Assembly: GCA_944385035.1 (NCBI GenBank)
Contig: CALWVV010000006.1
Location: 62,001-126,000 of the forward strand
Reading direction: 5' to 3'
Length of the DNA: 64,000 nt
Source of the DNA: an uncultured Oscillospiraceae bacterium
GTDB taxonomy: Bacteria > Bacillota > Clostridia > Oscillospirales > Oscillospiraceae
The translations under genes and the position numbers were made by a program. The notes beneath the pieces are model-generated. The model did no database searches, was not told the origin of the DNA, and saw only the letters and a list, made by a program, of their open reading frames with translations. How positions within the stretch are numbered: position 1 is the first letter of the stretch; the number at the start of each line of letters is the position of its first letter. Positions 7,256 through 17,304 of the stretch are shown piece after piece.

Positions 7256-10200
7256 TCACTTCTGCTGGACAAAGGACACGCCGCCTTGCACCACTCCAAT
7301 ACTACCTTCCTGCAGCACAAAGCTCAGCCGCTCTCTGGTACTGTTACTGTTGGCATCGCAGATAAAGCTGCTGTCAAACAGCACGATGGTGGTTCCCAAG
7401 GGAATCCCATTGAATCCCAGCGTCAAAGTACTCGCTGGATTTTTGTTGTAATTGGTATAGTAGAAGCTGTTCTTTCCTGCACTGGTACCAATAATTTCAA
7501 GGAGCAGAACCGCATCGTCATCAGGCGTACCTATGTACTGCCAAACTTCCTTGGGCTCTTGATCCACGCCATTCTGTGTAACCAGCTGATAGACCGGCTC
7601 GTCAAAAACAAAGGTCACCGTACCGCTGTAAGTTTTGCCGCCGGCATCCGGAGAAGCCGCAGTATTGACTTGCAGCAGCTTGGGCGGTTCCGAATCCCGA
7701 ATGTGGATACCAGCCACAGCCGCAAAGGACAGCTCCGAGCCCAAGGGGCTCACAGCAGTAGCCAGGCAATAGTAATATGTCGCGCCCCGCATATTTGCGG
7801 TAAAGTTCTGTTCCTTACTGTAGCTGTTTGCCTGGGTCAATGCGGTAGAACCACGGGTCGCAACATCCACTCCCATGGAAGTCACACCTCTGACAAACTC
7901 ATCTACCGTATTGCGGATTCCTTCTCCAGCGAACTCATCGAACACTGTATAGCCAGTTTTATATGTGGTCAACAGTGCCCAAAGAACAGAAGTATCCGTG
8001 GTAGTGGACAGAGTATCTTCATAGTCCTCCCACTCCGTCTTTTTGGCTGGATCCACGACGAGTCCAAAGTCACTTTCCAGGCTGCCGGGAATCTCGTTGC
8101 TGGCCACCAGAGCATAATTTACATCCGCAGAGGAATCTGTCTTAAAATTCACCGAGGGGCTGAAATCCGTCAAGGTAAGCTTGGGCTTGGCCACATCCGT
8201 TGTCTCAAAGCGGTATGCCAGGACACGGGAATAGGTCTGAGAAGTTCCTTGCAGGACAAAGTAGGCAATGTACCGGGTCTGCTTATCCAGGCCCTCTACC
8301 AACTTCGTCTCAACGCTGGAGCCGCAGGCTACCGAGCCATATTTGATTTTCTCGTTGCGGTAGTTGCTGCCGGCATTGACAATATTCAAATAGTCCGGCT
8401 GCGTCAAGATAACCGGATTTGGGTTGTCGGGATTGTTAATATCATCCTTCAAGCCGCTGTCAGGAAGAGTTTCCCAATTGTCAATTCCTGTCTCCGTATT
8501 GTTATAAATATTATCCTGGTTATCGGTAGTGCCCACATATCCCAACGGAGCCACCACATAGTACACCGTACCCGGCCGGTCCAGCATCAGGGACATGTTC
8601 ACCGCCGAATCACCCGCGTCCAGCTTGGGATATTCCCCCGCAAAGGTGGGGGCCACATTGTCTGTAAACTGCTTGCGCATGGAGAAATCGGCAGGCTGTC
8701 CAATGTTGGTCACACCGGTTTTCAGCGCCTCGTCCCAATTGTCCTCGGTCACTTCACCGGAGAGGAAGCTCAGGTCGTTGTTGCTGCCGGCCACCACATT
8801 GACCTTCATGTTCAGGCGCTGGCTCCAGGTACTCCGGTCAGACAGGCCGGCCACCTTGGTGAAGGAGATGGCATATTCATAGTTTGTGCCTTCCTTCAAA
8901 ATATTGAGCTGGTCAAAGTCTGGGTTGTTGGTGTTTTGCAGGAAATGACGGGTCAGACTGACTCCCAAATAACCGTTTGTGTCATCGGGTACGGGGATCT
9001 CCCGCTCGCCCAGCAGCTTCCAAGTGGTGGCAGAACTGCCAATCTCCCGATAGAACAGCTGCAGCGTAACACTGGTATCCGACCAGATCAGCATATCCCA
9101 GTCAATGGAGTCATCCACCTTATCGGTAGACACCGGGCTCAGCCGCCAGCTCAGATCAACCGGAATCGCATCTTCTGCATCCAAGTCATGTTCCGTGCCT
9201 GCCTGATCCACATACGTTTCAATGGTATTTTCATTTCTTGCCGTCAAATTTACTATCGCAAATACCGTAGTAAATTTGTCCAGTCTCTCGCGCCCCATCA
9301 CATTCACCGCACTGGAGGTATCCGCAATGGAGTCCGCCTGGATCTCGAAATAGTAGCTTGCGCCGCTCTTGAGATTGATGCCCTCTCCACTGGGGAAGGT
9401 AACAACGGTCTTGCCCTCCTCAATGGTGATCACCGCATAGCGGTAGTCGATGGTCCAGTCATCGGTGTTTTTATCGCTGCCGGTATAACCCTCCAGCTTA
9501 TTCTCCTGGCCGTCGGAAGACACCTGATAGAGGTAGATCGCCTTGCTCAGGGCCGCGGCCATCTTCTGGCGGGCGTTATCCTCTGCCGCACCTGTGTTCG
9601 CCGCATCGGTCACGTCCTTATAGAGGTCTACCAGCGGAGTGTAGGTGTCATTGGTCTGCACCGATTCGCTGAACACCAGGCGCACATCACTGTCCGGCAG
9701 GGGCCGGGTAGTGTCGGTTCCGTTGTACTTGGTAAACTCCTGGGTCACCGTGGGGGCGTTGGAGTCCAGCGTGTGGATCTCAATCATGCCGATGGAGGCG
9801 GTGTAGTTGCCCGCCTTGTCCTGCGCCACATAATAGAGGTCATAGGACTTTTCGGTCTCCAAGCCGCTGACGTTAAAGTTTACGTCCTTTCCTTCGGTCA
9901 TGCTGACCTTTCCGCTCTTCAGGGCGTTCATACCGGCCGATACCTGCAGTTTGGCGGTGTCACTGGTCCAATCCACCTCGCCGCTCTGGCCCGCCAGGGG
10001 CTTGGGATATGTGGTCCCGTGCTCCACCACCACCCAGTACAGGGTGCCGGCCTCATTCAGGTTGGCGTACAGGCCTACCGAGGTTTTATCCACCTTGTTG
10101 ATGGTGGGCTCGGTATTGAACACCGGGGGCGTGCCGTCCACGGTGGTAAAGCTCAGCTTCTTCACCGCAGAGCTTTGGCCGTTATCCACGTCGACCAGCC

Positions 10201-12142
10201 ACAGGTACAGGTCGTAGCTCTCCAGCTCCTCCAGAGGCACATTGTTCACATCAAAGCTATATGCAGTATTCTTGATCACATCCGTGCTGCCAAAGCCCAG
10301 GTTGCCGCTGATCGAGTTGGCCTTAAAGTCGCTGGCCGTGGGGGCACTGGCTCCCTTGGGCAGCACCGCCCAGTACAGGCGGCAGCTCTTGGTGGCCATG
10401 GTGGTCACCTGGGCAGAATTCTTGGTGATTCTGGAGAGATAGGGATATCCGGAGGCAAAGTCCGGCTTGGTGTTGTCCGGAGTGGTGAAGGAGATGACCT
10501 TCAGGGGGCTGCGGCTGTCCCGTGCGTCTACAAATACCGCAGACAGATAGTAGGAGCCGTCGGAGGTCAGGCCGCTGATTTTGGAGGTGCCCTCCTTGCC
10601 GGAACCGGTGAGGGAGACCGTACCGCTCTTGATCACCTTGGGGTTATACCCGGAGGGATTGACCAGTTCATCCGCCGTCACCGACCCATCGGTCACCGCG
10701 GTCAGGGCCCAGTACACAGTCCCCTTCTTGTTGGCGCTGAACACAGCGGTACCGCTGGTGGGGGCCAGATCCTTCATCTTGGGATAGCCGGCATACAGAC
10801 GCGGGTCCGCAGAGGATTCCGCCGCCGCCGCACTGTCCATCGTTTCGCCGTTGATGTTGGCGGTGTTGCCTGGCCGGATGACGATCTGGTCGGGGAGCAT
10901 GGTCACAGTGCTGCCATCGGAATTGACGGTGAGCTTGCCGATGTCACCCCCACCGATCACATCCGTGCCGGTATCCAGGTTCACGTTGTCCACCCGGCTG
11001 CCCGCGGCGATGTTCAGGGTGGAATCCACCGCGCTTTCATCCACCGTGATGGTATCCGCCTGGCCGCTGGCCAGAGACACCGTGGTGCTGGGCGCCTTGT
11101 TGATGACCTCCTTCACGTTGCCGGACAGGGTGAGGGCCTCATTTCTTTCCCCGTCCATGGTGATCTTGGCAATGCCGCAGCCATCCGCTGTGTTATCCGC
11201 CAGATAGGCGCTGGTGCGGACATAGGCCTGGTCGATCTTGCCGTCGCCCTCCACCTTCAAGGACAGGAGATGATTATCCAAATTGTCCACCAGCAGCTCG
11301 GGCGCGGTGACGTTGCGCAGGATAATGCTGTCCCGGCCGCCCTCACTGGTGCCGCCGCCGCATATCACGATCCGGCCCAGTACGGTCACGTTTTCCAAGG
11401 TCACGTGCCCCAGGTCCACACCCTCGGTGATGTACAGGTCGCCGCCGACGACGGTGTTGCGCAAGGTGGTGCCGGACTGGGTGATGGTCACATTGCCCCA
11501 CACGCTGCCCAGTGCGTAGTCCCCCGCCTCCATGAGGGGGGTACCCAGGGCATTGGTCAGGATAATGGCCGCCTGGCCGCGGGTCAGGTTGTCCTTGGGG
11601 CCAAACCGGCCATCGGGATAGCCGGTGATCAGGCCCTGCTGGGCCACAGAGGCAATATAGCCCCGGCTCCAATTCTCCATGCTGCGGCTGTCGGTAAACA
11701 TGGTGTTCTCACCCACCTGGGGCTCGAGCATCAGGATCTTGCCCAGAATCAGCGAGGCCTGTTCCCGTGTGATGTTTTCATCAGGGGAGAAGGTGGTGGC
11801 GGAGGTTCCGGCAATGTAGCCTACGTTGTAGGCGATCCCCACATCCTCCGCGTACCAGGCGTTCTCCGGCACATCCCGGAAGGGGGTGGGGCCGGTCTTT
11901 TCATAGCCGAACGCCCGGTTGACCATCGTGGAAAACTCCGCCCGGCTTATATTGGTGTCTTCATTCAGGTTGCCTTCCAGGTCTCCCCGCATGATGCCCC
12001 ACTCCACGACCTTGTTCAGGTAGGGCTGCATGTAGGAGGCGGCATTGGCCACCCCAGTCGTCTCCACGATCAGGATTACGGCCAGCAAAGCGGTACCTAT
12101 CCGGCCCGCCAGCCGCTTCATCCGTTTCATCCACCCTGTCAT
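7256..12142 (-). CDS. Very large SLH-domain surface protein
   Basis: 1628 aa. A basic N-terminus and hydrophobic stretch (about 17-35) form a signal peptide. Three SLH domains lie at about 36-200. A beta-helix-like zone of short repeated strands follows (about 215-430), then a long series of Ig/fibronectin-like beta modules to the C-terminus. SLH domains are N-terminal here, the reverse of the neighbouring SLH protein. Start ATG 12142 has AAGGA upstream; an ATG at 12130 is an alternative. It begins 52 bp after the PilZ gene, suggesting co-transcription. Role: S-layer-like or adhesive cell-surface protein bound to the wall; ligand not predictable. The opposite strand is also open over almost the whole gene, which is a codon-bias effect. 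Confidence 0.85.
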   Translation of the reverse strand: MTGWMKRMKRLAGRIGTALLAVILIVETTGVANAASYMQPYLNKVVEWGIMRGDLEGNLNEDTNISRAEFSTMVNRAFGYEKTGPTPFRDVPENAWYAEDVGIAYNVGYIAGTSATTFSPDENITREQASLILGKILMLEPQVGENTMFTDSRSMENWSRGYIASVAQQGLITGYPDGRFGPKDNLTRGQAAIILTNALGTPLMEAGDYALGSVWGNVTITQSGTTLRNTVVGGDLYITEGVDLGHVTLENVTVLGRIVICGGGTSEGGRDSIILRNVTAPELLVDNLDNHLLSLKVEGDGKIDQAYVRTSAYLADNTADGCGIAKITMDGERNEALTLSGNVKEVINKAPSTTVSLASGQADTITVDESAVDSTLNIAAGSRVDNVNLDTGTDVIGGGDIGKLTVNSDGSTVTMLPDQIVIRPGNTANINGETMDSAAAAESSADPRLYAGYPKMKDLAPTSGTAVFSANKKGTVYWALTAVTDGSVTADELVNPSGYNPKVIKSGTVSLTGSGKEGTSKISGLTSDGSYYLSAVFVDARDSRSPLKVISFTTPDNTKPDFASGYPYLSRITKNSAQVTTMATKSCRLYWAVLPKGASAPTASDFKANSISGNLGFGSTDVIKNTAYSFDVNNVPLEELESYDLYLWLVDVDNGQSSAVKKLSFTTVDGTPPVFNTEPTINKVDKTSVGLYANLNEAGTLYWVVVEHGTTYPKPLAGQSGEVDWTSDTAKLQVSAGMNALKSGKVSMTEGKDVNFNVSGLETEKSYDLYYVAQDKAGNYTASIGMIEIHTLDSNAPTVTQEFTKYNGTDTTRPLPDSDVRLVFSESVQTNDTYTPLVDLYKDVTDAANTGAAEDNARQKMAAALSKAIYLYQVSSDGQENKLEGYTGSDKNTDDWTIDYRYAVITIEEGKTVVTFPSGEGINLKSGASYYFEIQADSIADTSSAVNVMGRERLDKFTTVFAIVNLTARNENTIETYVDQAGTEHDLDAEDAIPVDLSWRLSPVSTDKVDDSIDWDMLIWSDTSVTLQLFYREIGSSATTWKLLGEREIPVPDDTNGYLGVSLTRHFLQNTNNPDFDQLNILKEGTNYEYAISFTKVAGLSDRSTWSQRLNMKVNVVAGSNNDLSFLSGEVTEDNWDEALKTGVTNIGQPADFSMRKQFTDNVAPTFAGEYPKLDAGDSAVNMSLMLDRPGTVYYVVAPLGYVGTTDNQDNIYNNTETGIDNWETLPDSGLKDDINNPDNPNPVILTQPDYLNIVNAGSNYRNEKIKYGSVACGSSVETKLVEGLDKQTRYIAYFVLQGTSQTYSRVLAYRFETTDVAKPKLTLTDFSPSVNFKTDSSADVNYALVASNEIPGSLESDFGLVVDPAKKTEWEDYEDTLSTTTDTSVLWALLTTYKTGYTVFDEFAGEGIRNTVDEFVRGVTSMGVDVATRGSTALTQANSYSKEQNFTANMRGATYYYCLATAVSPLGSELSFAAVAGIHIRDSEPPKLLQVNTAASPDAGGKTYSGTVTFVFDEPVYQLVTQNGVDQEPKEVWQYIGTPDDDAVLLLEIIGTSAGKNSFYYTNYNKNPASTLTLGFNGIPLGTTIVLFDSSFICDANSNSTRERLSFVLQEGSIGVVQGGVSFVQQK

Positions 12143-12194
12143 GTTTCTTTCGTCCTTTCAAAAGCAAATTTTAAACCGATTGCATGGTCCGGTA

Positions 12195-12776
12195 TCAGGC
12201 CTGATTTCCTTTGATCTGCAGGCTGAACACCGCCTCGCGCACCATGCTCTCCGCCTCCCGCAGCAAAGAAGAAAACCGGCCTGCATACAAATAGTCCTCC
12301 CCTGGCTTGGAGTAGCAGCGCAGGATCTCCATATCCAGCAGCAGAGGCTGGGAGGTTACAGGAATGACTGTCTGCACCGCCTCCCCGATTTCCAGCGCCC
12401 GTGGGCAGTAGAATGCCAGACCGCCGCAGCTCAGGTCCTTGCTGATGATGGGGACCCGCCCCTTCCAGCTTCCCGACCTGGGATAGAGGTAGCTGACAAA
12501 GCGCACCGGAATGCGCAGGTTTCTCCGCAGAGACTGCTCCAGCCGGCGCAGAGGCTCCAGCACGATCACATTGCCCTCCCGCTGGACAATCCGCGCTTCC
12601 AGGGCTGGCACCGCATCGGAGTTGCCCACCAGGCGGAGATTGGTGTGCTTGGCCACCTCCTCAAGGTCGCCGTCATCAACGACCATCCGCCACTTGGCCT
12701 CCTTAGGGTCGTAGTCCGAGACGCCGTGGGCTACGGCGTTTCCCCGGCTGTCCAGGATCAAATATTGATAGGCCAT
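12195..12776 (-). CDS. PilZ-domain protein, putative c-di-GMP receptor
   Basis: 193 aa. The C-terminal PilZ domain has both c-di-GMP-binding motifs: R84-x3-R88 (RRNLR) and D114-x-S116-x2-G119 (DLSCGG). The N-terminal about 80 residues form a YcgR-like or flavinator-like beta domain. ATG 12776 has GGAGGAG upstream. It sits between the FlhB-like gene and the large SLH gene in one minus-strand run. Inference: it couples c-di-GMP level to flagellar export or motor function, or to the co-transcribed surface proteins. Confidence 0.85.
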   Translation of the reverse strand: MAYQYLILDSRGNAVAHGVSDYDPKEAKWRMVVDDGDLEEVAKHTNLRLVGNSDAVPALEARIVQREGNVIVLEPLRRLEQSLRRNLRIPVRFVSYLYPRSGSWKGRVPIISKDLSCGGLAFYCPRALEIGEAVQTVIPVTSQPLLLDMEILRCYSKPGEDYLYAGRFSSLLREAESMVREAVFSLQIKGNQA

Positions 12777-12794
12777 ATGCTCTCCTCCCCTGGA

Positions 12795-13109
12795 TTATGG
12801 CTCCGGCTTTTGCTCCAGGGCCTGCCGGTCCCGGCGAAATTTTTCCGGATCCTTGGGATCAAAATTTAAAAAGTAGAGGTAAATATCTACCACCGCGTGG
12901 TACAGCTCCTCCGGGATCTCCCGCCCCAGCTCCATCTGGGTGAGGACGGTAGCCAGGGAGGAATCCTCGTAGACGGGCACCCCACTGTCCTCGGCCACCT
13001 CTACGATCTTCTCGGCCAGATGGCCCATACCGGATGCCACGATGATAGGAGCTCCGTCCTCCGGACGGTATTGCAGGGCTGCCGCCCGCTGAGAATCAGA
13101 CTTTGACAT
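12795..13109 (-). CDS. FlhB C-terminal-domain homologue (YlqH-like)
   Basis: 104 aa, matching the soluble C-terminal domain of the export-gate protein FlhB with no membrane part: a RPEDGAPIIVASGMGHLAEKI-like core and the strand/helix pattern of the FlhB substrate-specificity switch domain. The NPTH cleavage site is absent. Start taken at ATG 13109, overlapping the preceding gene by 14 bp; TTG 13130 is a longer alternative. Paired with a FliK-like gene as ylqG-ylqH in Bacillus, which supports a role in export or hook-length switching. Confidence 0.85.
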   Translation of the reverse strand: MSKSDSQRAAALQYRPEDGAPIIVASGMGHLAEKIVEVAEDSGVPVYEDSSLATVLTQMELGREIPEELYHAVVDIYLYFLNFDPKDPEKFRRDRQALEQKPEP

Positions 13110-14532
13110 TGACGCCCCGCTTCCCTTCAAACAGATTTGGGAACACCTCGGTGAGTGCCAGAGGATTCTCCAGCTTGGTCACCTGGATGTTCTTGCCTTT
13201 GAGCTGATGCCGCTCCAAAATGGTTCCCATATCCCGTGCGATGGAGGCGCTGTTCACCGACACCGCGTCCGGCCCGTAGATATGCAGCTCCACCTGGTCC
13301 TGCCGGGCCGCCAGGGTAATCTCCAAAAAGCCCAAAGACTCCAGATCCAGCTTGAACAAAAACTGCACCTTGTCCCCTGAGGGGTTCTCCTTGCTGGGCT
13401 CCTCCTCCGCGTCCGGGTCTACCCACAGCTCGGAGTACATCATCTTGCCGTCCCACTCCACCGGGAAAAGCATGTGGTTAAGAGGCATATACACGCTCTC
13501 ATGCACCAGCAGGGAACGTACGATCTCTGCAAAGGACTCTTTGGCATCGCTGCCATAAACCCCCTTCAGGGCCTGGGCGGCAGCGCGGGCCAGTTCATTG
13601 GCAAAGGAGCTGTCCGAGGCTCTGGTAAACTGATTGTCCTGCAGCAGCTTCAGGATGGCGCTGTCGTCCAGCTTGTTGAGGCCGGCCAGCATCTCGCTGT
13701 ACCCCTGCATTTGACGAAACGCCATCAGCAGCGGCTCCTGGGCTCCGTTTTCGTACCGGGCAGTGTTCAGCACCAGCAGGTTCAACAGGGCCCGCAGGGG
13801 GCCCAAATCGTGGGCCCGCTCCACATACCGGCCCAAATAGGGGATGATCTGCTGCTGAAGCAGGGCCAGATTTTCTCCCCTGGTCCCCGCCTGCAGGCCA
13901 TTCTCCAGCTGGGCGGTCATCTGCTCCAGCTGGCCCCGCCAGCTCTGAGGCAGGTAGTCGGGCATCTGTTTGAGCAGGCTGAGCATATTTTTCCCAATGT
14001 GGCCCGTGGCGGAAAAGTCGATATACCGCCGGGCAAACTCCAAAACCGCCTGTTTTGCCTGGTCGCTGCTGAGCTGCCCGTAGGCCTGTCTCAGCAGGGA
14101 GAACAGCGCCCCGGAGAAGCGGTTGCCTCCCTGGACCTGCTCCATAAACATCTTCTGAAAACCTTCCTCATCCAGCCGCAGCATCCGCAAAAGCTGGGAC
14201 ATCTCCTGGGCCACCCCCGCCTGCAGGCCGGGGGTAACGATCATCCCCCGCATGATGAGGATGGTCTTGGCCAAGGCTTGGGTAAGCTCCGGGGTCTGCC
14301 GCAGCTGCTCCAGGAAGGTCTGTAAATTCGAATCGTAACGCAATACGTCCGACTGCAGGGCGTCGTTGGATCCCTGCTGGTCGGTTCGGCTGTCCGCCCG
14401 GCCCACACGGGTGGGGTCGGGCACATTCTGGACCTGAGTCTCACCAGCCCGCGAAGGAGTCAGTGGGGTACGGTTACTGTTGGCACTGTCATAGCCGGGG
14501 ACGCGGTTGGTCGCGCCCAAAAGATCTGCCAT
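13096..14532 (-). CDS. FliK/YlqG-like flagellar protein
   Basis: 478 aa. The N-terminal 60 residues are polar and probably disordered. The middle is helical, rich in Gln and Leu. The C-terminal 120 residues (LFKLDLESLGFLEITL, then VELHIYG, ending in KRGVNVKV) resemble the FliK C-terminal domain that contacts FlhB. ATG 14532 has a GGTGGAG ribosome site. It overlaps the downstream FlhB-like gene, the same pairing as Bacillus ylqG-ylqH. Annotated mainly from context and a weak C-terminal resemblance; a hook-length ruler role is not shown. Confidence 0.65.
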   Translation of the reverse strand: MADLLGATNRVPGYDSANSNRTPLTPSRAGETQVQNVPDPTRVGRADSRTDQQGSNDALQSDVLRYDSNLQTFLEQLRQTPELTQALAKTILIMRGMIVTPGLQAGVAQEMSQLLRMLRLDEEGFQKMFMEQVQGGNRFSGALFSLLRQAYGQLSSDQAKQAVLEFARRYIDFSATGHIGKNMLSLLKQMPDYLPQSWRGQLEQMTAQLENGLQAGTRGENLALLQQQIIPYLGRYVERAHDLGPLRALLNLLVLNTARYENGAQEPLLMAFRQMQGYSEMLAGLNKLDDSAILKLLQDNQFTRASDSSFANELARAAAQALKGVYGSDAKESFAEIVRSLLVHESVYMPLNHMLFPVEWDGKMMYSELWVDPDAEEEPSKENPSGDKVQFLFKLDLESLGFLEITLAARQDQVELHIYGPDAVSVNSASIARDMGTILERHQLKGKNIQVTKLENPLALTEVFPNLFEGKRGVNVKV

Positions 14533-14610
14533 ATATGCTCCACCTCTTGCTTACTGAGCGAAGGGACCGGGCAAATCCCCCCGCATCCCAGGATAATTTC
14601 AGAATAGCTC

Positions 14611-14638
14611 TTAATTTTTAGGGTATTTCAGTCGATAA
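14611..14638 (+). promoter_or_regulatory. SigD-like promoter of cheAWRB
   Basis: -35 TTAA (14611-14614), 16-bp spacer, -10 GTCGATAA (14631-14638). The start codon of cheA is about 35 nt beyond the predicted transcription start. Confidence 0.65.
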
Positions 14639-14679
14639 ACAGATATGAAGTCCAACGCCAAGGAAGGAGCGTGCCGCTT

Positions 14680-16797
14680 ATGAGCGCCGGCAGCGATAGT
14701 ATTTTAGATGCCTTTTTGTACGAGACCAATACCCTGCTTGAACAGCTGGACAGCATTGTGCTGGCTTCGGAACAGCAGGACAGTTTTTCTCAGGAGGACA
14801 TCAACACCATCTTCCGAATCATGCACACGGTCAAGGGTTCTTCCGCCATGATGGAGTATAACTCCCTGATGACCATTGCCCATCGGGCGGAGGATCTGTT
14901 TGCCATTATCCGGGATAAAACCATGGACGTAGTCCCGGAAGAACTTCGGCCCGAGCTGTTCGATCTTCTGTTTCAGACCATTGACTTTTTCCGTCAGGAG
15001 CTGGAACACATTGAAAATGGGCAGCCCCTTACTGAAGATATCGACACTCTGCTGCAAAAAGTTAATAGATTAATCGACCAAATTCACTCCGGCGGCCAGG
15101 CCCAGCCCCAGCAGACTTCCGCCGCAGAAGCCGCTGCTCCTGCCCCGGACGCTTCAAACCCTTCCATCGTCACCAGGGCCGGATTCCCCTATGTGCTTCA
15201 GATCTTCTTCGACGAGGGCTGCGGCATGGAGAACCTGCGGGCCTACATGCTGGTCTCCTCGGTAAAAGACCTGTTTGCCGAGGGAGATTTCACCTATGAG
15301 CCCCAGGGCGTAGATTCCGATCCCGCCACCGCCGACCAGATCGTGGAATCGGGCTTCCTGCTCTTCTTCCGCAACCAGGCCGACCGGGATGCCGCCGTCC
15401 ATGCCGTCACCGCCTCTGGCTCGGTGCGCTCCTACCAGGCCATTGACCAGCCCGCTTCGGAGCCTCAGCCGGCAGCGGAGCCCGCTCCCGCCCCGGCCGC
15501 CGTGGAAGCGGCTCCGGCAGCGGAGAAAGCCCCGGTGCCTCAGAGCACACCTGCCAAGGTGTCTGCCGCCAGCGCCCCCCAAACGGCTGCCCCCCAGAAG
15601 GCAGAGGGGACCCACCATCACAAGGAGAGCCTGATCAGCGTCAACCTTGACAAGCTGGATCACCTGGCTGCAGTGGTGGGCGAGATCGTCATCACCGAGT
15701 CTATGGTCACCGCCTCCCCCGAGCTCAAGGGGCTTAAGCTGGATGCCTTCACCAAGTCTGCCCGGCAGCTGCGCAAGCTCACCGATGAGCTGCAGGACGT
15801 GTCCATGTCCCTGCGCATGGTGCCTGTCTCCGGCACTTTCCAGAAGATGAACCGGATCGTCCGGGACATGTGCAAAAAGCTGGGCAAGCAGGCCCGTCTG
15901 GTGCTGGAGGGTGAGGACACCGAGGTGGACAAGACCATCGTGGACAGCATCGGTGATCCTATCATGCACATTGTGCGCAACTCTATGGACCATGGCATTG
16001 AGGAGACTGCCCAGCAGCGCATTGACGCGGGCAAGGACCCTGTGGGCACGATCATTCTCTCCGCCCGGCACACCGGCAGCGAAGTCATTATTGAAATTAA
16101 GGATGACGGCCAGGGTGTCAACTACGACGGGGTGCTCAACAAGGCCATCCGAAACGGCCTGGCCCAGCCCGATGTGGAGTATTCCCACAAGGACATCCTC
16201 AATTTCCTCATGGCCCCCGGCTTTTCCACCAACACCGAGGTCACCGAGTACTCCGGCCGCGGTGTGGGCATGGACGTGGTAAAGCGGAACGTGGAGGAGG
16301 TCGGCGGCACCGTCTTCATTACCAGCGAGCCCGGCAAGGGCATGACCACCACCCTGAAGATCCCCCTGACCATGGCCATCATGGACGGCATGGAGGTCTC
16401 GGTGGGCGGCTCCATCTTCACCATTCCCATCCACAACATCCGCCAGTCCTTTAAAATCTCCGACAGCGACCTCATTCGGGACGCCGCAGGAGGCGAGATG
16501 TTTAAGTGCATGGGTAACTTCTACCCTGTCATCCGCATGAAGGACCTCTATCAGATGGACTCCGGCGCCACCCGTATTGAGGACGGTATCCTCATCTGGT
16601 TGGATGCGGGCGAGCACTCCTACTGCCTGTTTGTGGATGAACTGCTGGGCGAACAGCAGGTAGTGGTCAAACCCCTTCCCTCCTACCTCAACCGCTTTAA
16701 TATCAAGTCCAGTGGCATCTCAGGCTGCACCATTCTGGGCGACGGCAACATCAGCATCATTCTGGACGTGTCCAATCTGTGCACCTACGCCCTGTAA
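14680..16797 (+). CDS. cheA: Chemotaxis histidine kinase CheA
   Basis: 705 aa, full length. P1 HPt domain with phospho-acceptor H49 in MHTVKGSS; a P2-like CheY/CheB-binding domain about 170-250; an Ala/Pro-rich linker; P3 dimerisation (VGEIVITES); P4 ATPase with the N-box VRNSMDHG and G-box GRGVGMDVVK; C-terminal P5 CheW-like domain. Start chosen at ATG 14680, 10 nt after AAGGAG; the GTG at 14671 is too close. Heads a cheA-cheW-cheR-cheB operon with 15-19 bp gaps, preceded by a SigD-like promoter. It receives signals from chemoreceptors such as those at 33.6 and 38.2 kb and phosphorylates CheY and CheB. Confidence 0.97.
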   Translation: MSAGSDSILDAFLYETNTLLEQLDSIVLASEQQDSFSQEDINTIFRIMHTVKGSSAMMEYNSLMTIAHRAEDLFAIIRDKTMDVVPEELRPELFDLLFQTIDFFRQELEHIENGQPLTEDIDTLLQKVNRLIDQIHSGGQAQPQQTSAAEAAAPAPDASNPSIVTRAGFPYVLQIFFDEGCGMENLRAYMLVSSVKDLFAEGDFTYEPQGVDSDPATADQIVESGFLLFFRNQADRDAAVHAVTASGSVRSYQAIDQPASEPQPAAEPAPAPAAVEAAPAAEKAPVPQSTPAKVSAASAPQTAAPQKAEGTHHHKESLISVNLDKLDHLAAVVGEIVITESMVTASPELKGLKLDAFTKSARQLRKLTDELQDVSMSLRMVPVSGTFQKMNRIVRDMCKKLGKQARLVLEGEDTEVDKTIVDSIGDPIMHIVRNSMDHGIEETAQQRIDAGKDPVGTIILSARHTGSEVIIEIKDDGQGVNYDGVLNKAIRNGLAQPDVEYSHKDILNFLMAPGFSTNTEVTEYSGRGVGMDVVKRNVEEVGGTVFITSEPGKGMTTTLKIPLTMAIMDGMEVSVGGSIFTIPIHNIRQSFKISDSDLIRDAAGGEMFKCMGNFYPVIRMKDLYQMDSGATRIEDGILIWLDAGEHSYCLFVDELLGEQQVVVKPLPSYLNRFNIKSSGISGCTILGDGNISIILDVSNLCTYAL

Positions 16798-16812
16798 AGG
16801 AGAGGATAGAAG

Positions 16813-17289
16813 ATGAATCAAAAGGAAGTTTTGCTCCTTGCCGACCAGCCTGACCAGCTGGAGAACGGAGCGGTCACGTCTCTGACAGAAAAATACCTGT
16901 TGTTTACGTCTGGGGATCTGCTTTTCGGCGTCCCGGCAGAGTCGGTGGCCGAGATCATTACCGGCCATACCATCACCAAGCTGCCCCTGGTCCCCAGCTA
17001 TATTCGGGGAATCATCAATCTGCGCGGCCAGATCATTCCCATTGTGGACATTCGCCACCTGCTCAATCACGGGGACTGCGAAAGTGACTGCATGATGATT
17101 CTGCGCTCCGATGACACCCAGGTGGGCATTCTGGTGGATCAGGTGCAAAAAATGGTGGATATTGATGTGTCCACCCTGCTGCCCGTTCCCCCTCAGAGTT
17201 CCAACGAGCTGGTGTGCGGCATGTGCTCTCTGGAGGACGGCCAGACCATGCTAGCCTTTGACTGCGCCCACCTGATGGAGCACTCCTAA
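16813..17289 (+). CDS. cheW: Chemotaxis coupling protein CheW
   Basis: 158 aa. It has the CheW beta-barrel motifs: LLFGVPAESVAEII, LPLVPSYIRGIINLRGQIIPIVDIR, and GILVDQVQKMVDI. An N-terminal extension of about 27 residues precedes the barrel. It bridges receptors to the CheA P5 domain in the chemosensory array. AGGAGAGGA lies before ATG 16813, 15 bp after cheA. Confidence 0.96.
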   Translation: MNQKEVLLLADQPDQLENGAVTSLTEKYLLFTSGDLLFGVPAESVAEIITGHTITKLPLVPSYIRGIINLRGQIIPIVDIRHLLNHGDCESDCMMILRSDDTQVGILVDQVQKMVDIDVSTLLPVPPQSSNELVCGMCSLEDGQTMLAFDCAHLMEHS

Positions 17290-17304
17290 GGGAGGCAAAC
17301 ATCC

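Noticed and set aside
7217..12214. A 1665-codon open frame on the plus strand
   Set aside because: It is antisense to the SLH protein gene. It has no signal, domain or ribosome site, and its composition (rich in His, Gly, Gln, Ile) is the usual shadow of a GC-biased gene. The minus frame has SLH domains and a signal peptide.
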